Positions 1 to 5,808 of a stretch of 5,808 nucleotides of DNA are shown piece after piece. Origin of the DNA: an uncultured Clostridium sp. (lineage in GTDB: Bacteria; Bacillota; Clostridia; TANB77; CAG-508); NCBI GenBank assembly GCA_905203195.1, contig CAJKVD010000059.1, positions 1-5,808 of the forward strand. The letters are read 5' to 3'. The notes under the pieces were generated by a model. The model was not told the DNA's origin, searched no databases, and was given only the letters and a program-made list of their open reading frames with translations. The number at the start of each line of letters is the position of its first letter. The first letter of the stretch is position 1. Both the position numbers and the translations under genes were made by a program.

Positions 1-785
1 CAATAAATAGAATGCTTGCAGCAGAATGCTATAAACAACGTTTAGAAACAGGATTAACATTTTTTGAATTAGGATATATGTTAATGCAATCATATGATTT
101 TTTACATTTATATAATACATATGGATGTAAACTAGAAATTGGTGGAAATGATCAATGGTCTAACATAATTGGAGGAGTAGACTTAATAAGAAAAATAGGA
201 AAAGACGATTCTTTTGGACTTACTTTTAAATTATTAACAACAAAAGAAGGAAAAAAGATGGGAAAAACAGAAAAAGGAGCATTATGGCTAGATGCAAATA
301 AAGTTTCACCATATGAATTTTACCAATATTGGAGAAATATTGAAGATGAAAGTGTTGGAAAAGTCTTGTCATTATTAACATTTTTACCTATGGATGAAGT
401 AAATAGACTTGCATCATTAAAAGATGAACATATAAACGAAGCAAAAAAAATAGCTGCATTTGAAATAACAAAATTAATTCATGGCGAAGAAGCGGCAAAA
501 AAAGCAGAAGAAGCATCAAATGCATTGTTTAATGGTCAAGGTTCAATAGAAAATATGCCATCTACGAAAATAGAAGATGCAAAAATCTCAATAATAGATG
601 CACTATTAAAAACAGGAATAGCACCATCAAAAAGCCAAGCAAGAACATTAATAACACAAAATAGTATTAGCTTAAATGACAGTAAAATTACAGATTGCAA
701 CTATATACTTTCAGAAAAAGATTTTAAAGAAGGGTATGCTATTTTAAAAAAAGGAAAAAAAGTATTTCATAAAATAGAAAAATAG
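1..785 (+). CDS. tyrS: Tyrosyl-tRNA synthetase, 3' part (5' end outside window)
   Basis: This class I aminoacyl-tRNA synthetase charges tRNA-Tyr with tyrosine in the cytoplasm. The reading frame is open to the left edge (codons Ile-Asn-Arg precede the first visible Met at 12), so that Met is internal. Counting from it, Y22, Q26 and D29 in the segment ending YDFLHLY match the tyrosine-binding Tyr/Gln/Asp of the Geobacillus enzyme. GGNDQW (44-49) carries the conserved Gln, and KMGKT (82-86) is the KMSKS-type ATP-binding loop. Residues about 193-257 form the C-terminal S4 RNA-binding domain, ending in KKGKKVFHKI. Alignment of these landmarks implies that about 147 N-terminal residues, including the HIGH motif, are missing through the window cut rather than mutation. 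The gene ends with TAG and is followed by its own terminator. Any T-box leader would lie upstream, out of view. Confidence 0.97.
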   Translation, partial: INRMLAAECYKQRLETGLTFFELGYMLMQSYDFLHLYNTYGCKLEIGGNDQWSNIIGGVDLIRKIGKDDSFGLTFKLLTTKEGKKMGKTEKGALWLDANKVSPYEFYQYWRNIEDESVGKVLSLLTFLPMDEVNRLASLKDEHINEAKKIAAFEITKLIHGEEAAKKAEEASNALFNGQGSIENMPSTKIEDAKISIIDALLKTGIAPSKSQARTLITQNSISLNDSKITDCNYILSEKDFKEGYAILKKGKKVFHKIEK

Positions 786-813
786 TTTATTTTTCAAAGA
801 ACAAAAAAATAAA

Positions 814-856
814 GAAAAAGAAAGTTCAAAAATACAAAAAGACTTTCTTTTTTTTT
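814..856 (+). terminator. Intrinsic terminator after tyrS
   Basis: An 11-base-pair perfect stem pairs 815-825 (AAAAAGAAAGT) with 842-852 (ACTTTCTTTTT) around a 16-base A-rich loop. The right arm runs into an unbroken T-tract at 848-856. The stem is A/T-rich with few G:C pairs, as expected in this genome. It lies 29 bases after the tyrS stop and precedes a promoter-like element, which supports a transcription unit boundary. The A-rich left arm and T-rich right arm could also give some termination from the opposite strand, but no minus-strand gene is seen here. Confidence 0.8.
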
Positions 857-863
857 ACATTTA

Positions 864-872
864 TGGTAGAAT
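864..872 (+). promoter_or_regulatory. Putative extended -10 promoter for the amylase-led operon
   Basis: TGGTAGAAT fits an extended -10 (TGn followed by TAGAAT, one mismatch to TATAAT). No good -35 is visible at 16-18 bases spacing; that place is taken by the T-rich terminator arm (about 844-850). The TG extension could compensate. Transcription would be expected to start near 878-880, essentially at the first possible ATG of the amylase gene (877), which affects the choice of translation start. Position between a terminator and the next gene is the main support; the motif itself is short. Confidence 0.5.
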
Positions 873-876
873 AACA

Positions 877-2352
877 ATGTCAAAAAACAAAAGAAAGAAA
901 GTGTATAAAGTGAAAAAAATTAATGGAATAATAATGCAATATTTTGAATGGTATCTAAAAACAAACCAAGACTTTTGGCTAAAAATATCAAACAAAGCAG
1001 AAGATTTAGCAGACATAGGAATAACAGCCATATGGCTACCACCAGCATATAAAGGAATCGGAGGCAAAGATGAGGTTGGTTATGGAGCATATGACTTATA
1101 TGATTTAGGAGAATTTGATCAAAAAGGAACAATAAAAACTAAATATGGCTCAAAGCAAGAATACTTAGACTGTATAATGGCATTAAAACAGGCGGGGATA
1201 GAAGTGTATGCAGATATTGTTTTAAACCATAAAATGGGAGCAGATAAAATACAAACAATACCAGCAACAAAAGTAGACTGGGGAAATCATAATCTAACAA
1301 TATCTAATCAAGAAACAGTAAAAGTAGCAACTAAATTCACATTTCCAGTGAGAAAAAAGAAATATTCAGATTTTGAATGGAATTGGACACATTTTACAGG
1401 AATTGATTATAATAGTGCAACAGGAGAAAATGCAATATTCAAATTCAAAAACAAAGAATGGAGTAAGACTGTAGATGAAGAATTCGGTAATTTTGATTAT
1501 CTAATGGGAGCAGATATAGACTTTAAAAATCAAGAAGTAATAGATGAATGCATAAAATGGGGAGAATGGTATGTAGATACAACAAAAATAGACGGATTTC
1601 GATTAGATGCAGTAAAACACATAGATGCAGAATTTTATTCAAAATGGTTAAAAACATTAAGAGAAAAGTTCAAAAAAGAATTATTTGCTGTTGGCGAATA
1701 TTGGGCAAACGATGTAAATAAATTACATAGATACATATCTGAAACAATAGGAGAAACATCACTATTTGATGTACCTTTACACTATAATTTAGAATCAGCA
1801 TCAAAAAATGAAAATTACGATTTATCACAAATACTAGAACACACATTAGTAAAAGAAAATCCATCAAAAGCAGTAACATTTGTAGATAACCATGACACAC
1901 AACCAGGGCAAGCATTACAAAGCTTTGTATCAGAATGGTTTAAACAAAGTGCATATGCAATTATATTGCTTAGAGATGCAGGATACCCATGCGTTTTTTA
2001 TGGTGATTTTTATGGAATACCACATGATAATATAGAACCAGTAAAAGATATAAAAACACTTATACAATTAAGAAAAGAAAAAGCATATGGAGAGCAATAT
2101 GAATATTTTGATCACCCAAATTATATAGGATGGACAAGAAAAGGTGATGACGAGCATATACGTTCTGGATTAGCAGTTGTAATAACCAACAGAGGAGATG
2201 GAGAAAAAACAATGTATATAGGAACTGAACATACAGGCGAAACATTTATAGATGTTATAGGAAATTGTGAAGAAGAAGTAATAATAAGAGAAGATGGATG
2301 TGGAGTATTTAAAGTAAAAGAAAAATCTGTATCAGTATGGATAGAAAAATAA
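877..2352 (+). CDS. Cytoplasmic alpha-amylase, glycoside hydrolase family 13
   Basis: The enzyme hydrolyses internal alpha-1,4 bonds of starch, glycogen or maltodextrins. Its 491 residues closely resemble the liquefying Bacillus amylases and intracellular AmyA of E. coli (subfamily GH13_5). Numbering from ATG 877: MQYFEWYL (20-27) opens the barrel, conserved region I is DIVLNH (113-118), region II DGFRLDAVKH (239-248) has nucleophile D244, region III GEYW (273-276) has acid/base E274, and region IV FVDNHD (335-340) has D340. FDYLMGADIDF (206-216) lies in the calcium-site region of domain B, and a C-terminal beta domain follows. There is no signal peptide, so it should act on cytosolic glucan. 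The start is uncertain: ATG 877 has no Shine-Dalgarno and nearly coincides with the predicted transcript start. GTG 910 (weak AAAG eight bases upstream) or ATG 934 would begin closer to where family members begin. It probably leads the downstream operon. Confidence 0.95.
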   Translation: MSKNKRKKVYKVKKINGIIMQYFEWYLKTNQDFWLKISNKAEDLADIGITAIWLPPAYKGIGGKDEVGYGAYDLYDLGEFDQKGTIKTKYGSKQEYLDCIMALKQAGIEVYADIVLNHKMGADKIQTIPATKVDWGNHNLTISNQETVKVATKFTFPVRKKKYSDFEWNWTHFTGIDYNSATGENAIFKFKNKEWSKTVDEEFGNFDYLMGADIDFKNQEVIDECIKWGEWYVDTTKIDGFRLDAVKHIDAEFYSKWLKTLREKFKKELFAVGEYWANDVNKLHRYISETIGETSLFDVPLHYNLESASKNENYDLSQILEHTLVKENPSKAVTFVDNHDTQPGQALQSFVSEWFKQSAYAIILLRDAGYPCVFYGDFYGIPHDNIEPVKDIKTLIQLRKEKAYGEQYEYFDHPNYIGWTRKGDDEHIRSGLAVVITNRGDGEKTMYIGTEHTGETFIDVIGNCEEEVIIREDGCGVFKVKEKSVSVWIEK

Positions 2353-2366
2353 AAAGATTTGCTTTT

Positions 2367-2376
2367 AGAAAGGAAG
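2367..2376 (+). promoter_or_regulatory. Ribosome binding site setting the start at 2383
   Basis: AGAAAGGAAG lies six bases before ATG 2383 and is a good Shine-Dalgarno match. It overlaps the coding extension that a TTG start at 2359 would give, so it argues for 2383 and against the longer form. Confidence 0.75.
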
Positions 2377-2382
2377 AAAAAA

Positions 2383-3696
2383 ATGTTAAAACATAGAATT
2401 TGGCTAAAAAAAATTATTTTTTCAATAATTCTTATACTAATATTAGCAACAACTACAAAAGCAAACAATAATGAAGAAACAAAAGAATATAATCTGCAAG
2501 ATATAGGAATGAAGATTTCATTAAACTCGAATTTAATAGATGTTGTTTCAGGACTAAAAAACAAAGATGAAAGATTATCAAAAATTGAAAACCAAGAAGA
2601 ATATCTAAAAAGTTATGAAAATTCAGGCATTTTATTAAATGCAGTAGATAATGTTGAAAACACCAAAAAAGAAATAATAGTAGCACAAAGAACAAACACA
2701 AATTACATAAACATGAAAGACTTCAACAAAATTTCAGAAAAACAAAGAAACAAATATAAAGAAAAAATGCTAAAAACTTTTAAACAACAAGCAAATCAAA
2801 CATATGACGAAAGTCAAAAAACAAAAATAAATATAAAAGACAGTTCACTAATAACAACTAATAACCAAAACAACTACATACATGTTACAGCAATACTACA
2901 AAATGAAGAAAAAAGTTTAGAGATGTCAATATATTACACAATTATGAATGGTAGGTTAATAACAATAAGCTTTAGATATTATAATAATAATTCAGAAACA
3001 AATTCAGAAGAAAAAGAAATAATAGAAAACACAGAGTTTTATGAGGTTACAAGACCACAAGATGCCACTAACCAAACAATGAGTTTAGTATTAGGAACAA
3101 TGGCAATACTAATTATAATTCTAACTATAATAATAATAGCAATAAGAATAAAAGACAGAAAACGATTAGACAAAAATATAAAAGACAGAAAAGTAAAGGA
3201 ATATGGCAAATTTGGTGGATTAATACTATTTTTTTGGACATTATGTTTTTATCAAATTTTATTAAGAATAATAGGAATAAGTAATACATCAAATATTAAT
3301 AATATAAACTTTTATATAAATGCAGTAAAGTTGCAAACCACAATAATAGTGCTAATAAATATGTATCAAATTTATATAACATTAAAAAGAAAGCAAGAAA
3401 CTCCAAAAAAAATCATTATATCAAATATAATAATAATGATAACAGGACTACTAATAACAATTATCCGTATAATATATGCAAAAATAAATCCAAACGATTT
3501 CTATGATTTAGAATATTTTAAGCAAGAATTAAGTGTTCTAGTATATAGTGTCATATATCCAATTTTATGTATAATATACTTTGCTTTTTCAAAAAGAGTA
3601 CAAACATATTATTATTTGCCAAGCAAAAGCTATAAAGAAACATGGAGAGATGTAATTAATAAACTAAAAAGGAGTAAAGATGGAAAAAAAGAATAA
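2383..3696 (+). CDS. Signal-peptide membrane protein, unknown outer domain plus DUF2569-like domain
   Basis: Function unknown; 437 residues from ATG 2383, chosen for its Shine-Dalgarno. The N-terminus (basic MLKHRIWLKK, then hydrophobic 11-22, possible cleavage after T-K-A at 27) looks like a signal peptide. Residues about 28-230 form an Asn/Lys/Glu-rich, cysteine-free domain that should lie outside the membrane. A phrase near its start, IGMKISLNSN, is loosely reminiscent of PsbP/DcrB-like folds, but this is weak. Membrane segments follow at about 233-256, 279-300, 318-336, 344-364 and 383-402. The basic linkers (257-275, 335-343) and the basic tail after SKRV face the cytoplasm if the outer domain is exported, which fits the positive-inside rule. 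The last four segments, with KFGGLILFF entering the first and FAFSKRV leaving the last, resemble DUF2569; this is from memory of the family and unsearched. It overlaps dgkA by 17 bases, suggesting coupled translation and an envelope role. Confidence 0.8.
   Translation: MLKHRIWLKKIIFSIILILILATTTKANNNEETKEYNLQDIGMKISLNSNLIDVVSGLKNKDERLSKIENQEEYLKSYENSGILLNAVDNVENTKKEIIVAQRTNTNYINMKDFNKISEKQRNKYKEKMLKTFKQQANQTYDESQKTKINIKDSSLITTNNQNNYIHVTAILQNEEKSLEMSIYYTIMNGRLITISFRYYNNNSETNSEEKEIIENTEFYEVTRPQDATNQTMSLVLGTMAILIIILTIIIIAIRIKDRKRLDKNIKDRKVKEYGKFGGLILFFWTLCFYQILLRIIGISNTSNINNINFYINAVKLQTTIIVLINMYQIYITLKRKQETPKKIIISNIIIMITGLLITIIRIIYAKINPNDFYDLEYFKQELSVLVYSVIYPILCIIYFAFSKRVQTYYYLPSKSYKETWRDVINKLKRSKDGKKE
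3148..3192 (+). repeat. 15-base direct repeat, 30-base period
   Basis: ATAAAAGACAGAAAA occurs at 3148-3162 and again at 3178-3192. The offset is exactly ten codons, so Ile-Lys-Asp-Arg-Lys is repeated in frame in the predicted cytoplasmic loop after the first membrane segment of the unknown protein. The other halves of the two units differ. It may be an old short duplication or simple convergence in a basic, AT-rich loop. Confidence 0.6.
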
Positions 3697-4054
3697 AAAA
3701 TTAATAAATAGTTTTAAATGTGCAATACAAGGAATTATACAAGCAATGAAAACAGAAAGAAATGTAAAAATACATATAACAATAATGATATTAGTAATAA
3801 TATCAGGTATAGTATTTAAAATAGCAAAACAAGAATGGATAACATGTATAATATTATTCGGACTAGTAATATCATTAGAGCTAGTAAATTCAGCAATAGA
3901 AACAACAGTAGATATAGCAATGCCAGAAATAAATGAAAAAGCAAAAAACGCAAAAGACATAGCAGCAGGAGCAGTATTAGTTTCAGCAATATCATCAGCA
4001 ATTATAGGATTAACAATATTTATACCAAAAATAATTGAGTTTATAAAAAATTAA
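3680..4054 (+). CDS. dgkA: Diacylglycerol kinase / undecaprenol kinase, DgkA family
   Basis: This small integral membrane kinase of 124 residues has the usual length for the prokaryotic DgkA family. The E. coli enzyme phosphorylates diacylglycerol; characterised Gram-positive members mainly phosphorylate undecaprenol, giving the carrier lipid for peptidoglycan and other wall polymers, so that role is likelier here. Visible landmarks are F12, A15, G18, E26, N28 and H32 in the N-terminal amphipathic part, the signature ELVNSAIETTVD (67-78) with catalytic-region E67, N70 and E74, and AKDIAAGAVL (91-100). Three hydrophobic helices lie at about 33-47, 52-69 and 96-117. The start ATG has AGGAG at 3670-3674, five bases upstream, inside the preceding gene, which it overlaps by 17 bases in another frame; translation is probably coupled. 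A PBP gene follows 20 bases later. Confidence 0.96.
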   Translation: MEKKNKKLINSFKCAIQGIIQAMKTERNVKIHITIMILVIISGIVFKIAKQEWITCIILFGLVISLELVNSAIETTVDIAMPEINEKAKNAKDIAAGAVLVSAISSAIIGLTIFIPKIIEFIKN

Positions 4055-4056
4055 AA

Positions 4057-4065
4057 AGGAGGGGG
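4057..4065 (+). promoter_or_regulatory. Strong, extended Shine-Dalgarno before the PBP gene
   Basis: AGGAGGGGG is the strongest ribosome binding site and the most G-rich stretch in this AT-rich window. It lies 9 to 12 bases before ATG 4075, depending on which part pairs with 16S rRNA. An ATG directly followed by TAA (4066-4071) sits between it and the true start, in the same frame as the PBP. Confidence 0.8.
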
Positions 4066-4074
4066 ATGTAAATT

Positions 4075-5790
4075 ATGAAAAAAAAGATAAGCATAATATT
4101 TGCAATATTAATAATAGTTGCAATTGCAGGAACAATAATATATGTAAAGTCAAAAGAAGAAAAACCAGAAGAAGTAGTAAATCAATATATATCATTAATA
4201 AACAATCATAAGTATGAAGAAATGTATGAAAAAATAACAGACCAATCAAAGCAGAAAATAAGCCAAAGTGATTTTACCAAAAGAAACAAAAATATCTATC
4301 AGGGAATTGATGCATATGACATAAAAATAGAAATAAAAGGAATAGAAAAAGACAAAGAAGATAAAACAACAAAAGTAAATTATACAGAGACAATGTCAAC
4401 ATCTGCAGGAAACATAACATTTGACAACACAGCTAAATTAAAAAAAGAAAAGAAGCAATATAAAATAGTATGGTCATCAAGTCAAATATTCCCGCAATTA
4501 AGAGATAATGACAAAGTAAGAATAAGCACAATAAAAGCATCAAGAGGAGAAATATTAGATAGGAACGGAAACAAATTAGCAGAAAACGGAAAAATTTCAT
4601 CTATAGGAATAGTGCCTGGAAAATTGGGAGAAAATAAAGAAGAAAATATAAAAAAGATTTCTGAACTAACAGGAGTTTCGGAAGATTACATAAAAAAACA
4701 AATATCAGCTTCATATGTAAAAGATGATACTTTTGTACCAATCAAAAAAATAGCAATGAACAATACAAACTTAAAAGAGCAATTGTTACAAATTCCAGGA
4801 GTAATGATAAACTCAACAGATGCAAGAGTATATCCATATGGAAAAGAAGCTTCACATATAACAGGATATGTCCAACCAATAAGTGCAGAAATATTAGCAG
4901 AAAAAGATGGAAAGGGATATAACAGTAGTAGTATAATTGGAAAAACTGGATTAGAGTCAGCATATGAAGATAAAATCAGAGGAATAGATGGTGTAGAAAT
5001 TTATATAGAAGATTCTGAAGGAAACAAATTAAAAGAAATAGCAAAACAAGATAAACAAGATGGAAAAGACATAAAATTAACAATTGACGCAGATTTACAA
5101 ACAAAATTATATAATCAATTAAAAGATGACAAAGGATTTTTTGTAGTATTAGAACCACAAACAGGAGAAGTATTAGCACTTGTTAGCACACCAACATTTG
5201 ATGCAAACGATTTTGTTTTAGGCTTAACAAATGAACAATGGGAACAATTAAATAATGATGAATCAAAGCCATTATATACAAGATTTTTACAATCATATTG
5301 TCCAGGTTCTACATTTAAACCAATAACAGCAGGAATAGCATTAACAACACAAGCTATTGACAAAAATTCGGAGGCATCATATAATGGACTAAGTTGGCAA
5401 AAAGATAGTAGCTGGGGAGACTATAATGTTACAACACTTACAAGTTATTCAGGAAGCAAGAATGTATTAAATGCACTAATCCATTCAGACAACATATTTT
5501 TTGCTCAAACAGCATTAAAAATAGGAAAAGAAAAATTTGTAGAGAATCTAAAAAAATTAGGATTTGGAAGCAAAATAGAATTTCCATTAGATTTAAAAGC
5601 ATCACAATATGCTAATGGAAAAGATACTATCGACACAGAAATAAAATTAGCAGATACAGGATATGGACAAGGAGATTTATTAATAAATCCAATACATATG
5701 GCATCAATATATTCAGCATTCGCCAATGAAGGAAAAATGTTAAAACCATATTTAGAATATGAAGATGGCAAAAAAGAATATATAAACTAA
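4075..5790 (+). CDS. Class B penicillin-binding protein, MecA/PBP5-like, ends before KTG motif
   Basis: Class B PBPs are membrane-anchored DD-transpeptidases that cross-link peptidoglycan outside the cell. This 571-residue product has a membrane anchor (5-24) and an NTF2-like domain of the MecA N-terminal type (about 31-140). A dimerisation domain (about 150-335) carries SRGEILDRNG (156-165) and GKTGLE (289-294), and a transpeptidase domain starts near 354. The active-site SxxK is S412-T-F-K415, SxN is S471-D-N473, and YGQGDLLINPI (530-540) is a family signature. The third motif, KTG/KSG, expected about 195 residues after the serine, is absent because TAA at 5788 ends the frame first. About 100 residues are missing relative to staphylococcal PBP2a (668). 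A product lacking KTG should not be a working transpeptidase. The same frame continues open and plausible after the stop. This may be a nonsense allele, a sequence error or a truncated protein. Domain similarity to low-affinity PBPs does not by itself show beta-lactam resistance. Confidence 0.93.
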   Translation: MKKKISIIFAILIIVAIAGTIIYVKSKEEKPEEVVNQYISLINNHKYEEMYEKITDQSKQKISQSDFTKRNKNIYQGIDAYDIKIEIKGIEKDKEDKTTKVNYTETMSTSAGNITFDNTAKLKKEKKQYKIVWSSSQIFPQLRDNDKVRISTIKASRGEILDRNGNKLAENGKISSIGIVPGKLGENKEENIKKISELTGVSEDYIKKQISASYVKDDTFVPIKKIAMNNTNLKEQLLQIPGVMINSTDARVYPYGKEASHITGYVQPISAEILAEKDGKGYNSSSIIGKTGLESAYEDKIRGIDGVEIYIEDSEGNKLKEIAKQDKQDGKDIKLTIDADLQTKLYNQLKDDKGFFVVLEPQTGEVLALVSTPTFDANDFVLGLTNEQWEQLNNDESKPLYTRFLQSYCPGSTFKPITAGIALTTQAIDKNSEASYNGLSWQKDSSWGDYNVTTLTSYSGSKNVLNALIHSDNIFFAQTALKIGKEKFVENLKKLGFGSKIEFPLDLKASQYANGKDTIDTEIKLADTGYGQGDLLINPIHMASIYSAFANEGKMLKPYLEYEDGKKEYIN

Positions 5791-5808
5791 GAAGCATTTT
5801 CAGTTGAT
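5791..5808 (+). other. Continuing PBP reading frame after the in-frame TAA
   Basis: The six codons to the window edge read Glu-Ala-Phe-Ser-Val-Asp in the PBP frame with no further stop. Related PBPs have a similar phrase (an acidic/Phe-Ser segment leading into a helix) a short way after the conserved Lys-Pro-Tyr-Leu, here at 557-560. This supports a single-codon interruption rather than a natural C-terminus, but 18 bases are too few to be sure. Confidence 0.4.

Noticed and set aside
2352..2366. Small hairpin AAAAG/CTTTT between the amylase and the unknown membrane protein gene
   Set aside because: Only five base pairs with one G:C pair and no T-tract after the right arm (it runs into AGAAAGG). 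Too weak for a terminator.
2359..2382. TTG at 2359 as the start of the unknown membrane protein
   Set aside because: It would add eight charged residues ahead of the signal peptide and place the good Shine-Dalgarno (2367-2376) inside the coding region. ATG 2383 fits better.
2121..2564. 147-codon open frame on the minus strand
   Set aside because: It lies opposite the amylase 3' end and the next gene. Its Phe/Ser/Ile-rich composition is what the reverse complement of A-rich coding DNA gives, and it has no recognisable motif.
4742..5771. Several minus-strand open frames of 67 to 88 codons opposite the PBP gene
   Set aside because: Leu/Phe-rich reverse images of an AT-rich gene with clear homology on the plus strand; no ribosome binding sites or motifs of their own.
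783..5790. Alternative genetic code explaining the TAA in the PBP
   Set aside because: TAA ends the amylase, the unknown membrane protein and dgkA at sensible positions, and TAG ends tyrS, so both behave as ordinary stops.
1..5808. Mobile element, CRISPR array, phage genes, tRNA or rRNA
   Set aside because: No transposase or integrase, terminal inverted repeats, spaced repeats or structured RNA sequence seen. Base composition and codon use look even throughout.

Overview
The window is a densely coding, strongly AT-rich stretch with every gene on the plus strand. Codon use leans on ATA for Ile, AGA for Arg and A/T third positions. Gene content (a clostridial-type TyrRS, a liquefying-type GH13 alpha-amylase, a short Bacillota-type DgkA and a MecA/PBP5-like class B PBP) points to a low-GC Bacillota, probably a Clostridia-type commensal. 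Genus cannot be assigned from the sequence alone.

Layout: (1) 1-785, the 3' two-thirds of tyrS, cut by the window edge, ending in its own intrinsic terminator (about 815-856). (2) A very tight terminator/promoter junction: an extended -10-like element at 864-872 sits just after the terminator U-tract and almost abuts the first ATG of the next gene. (3) 877-2352, an intracellular alpha-amylase without a signal peptide and with an intact catalytic triad. (4) 2383-3696, an exported-then-membrane protein of unknown function: signal peptide, Asn/Lys-rich outer domain, then five membrane segments, the last four resembling DUF2569. (5) 3680-4054, dgkA (diacylglycerol/undecaprenol kinase), overlapping the previous gene by 17 bases. 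(6) 4075-5790, a class B penicillin-binding protein with an NTF2-like N-terminal domain, which meets an in-frame TAA before its KTG motif.

Genes 3 to 6 have gaps of 30, -17 and 20 bases and no convincing terminator between them, so they probably form one operon. The last three fit an envelope theme: DgkA-type enzymes of Gram-positives supply undecaprenyl phosphate, the lipid carrier for cell-wall precursors, and the PBP cross-links the wall. The unknown membrane protein is translationally linked to dgkA, which suggests an envelope role. The amylase handles intracellular alpha-glucans and its link to the others is unclear.

The most notable observations are the premature-looking stop in the PBP, where the frame stays open and family-like for the remaining 18 bases, the near-leaderless arrangement at the amylase start, and the uncharacterised two-part membrane protein. 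I see no mobile element, CRISPR array, tRNA or rRNA, and nothing that amounts to a clearly new system.
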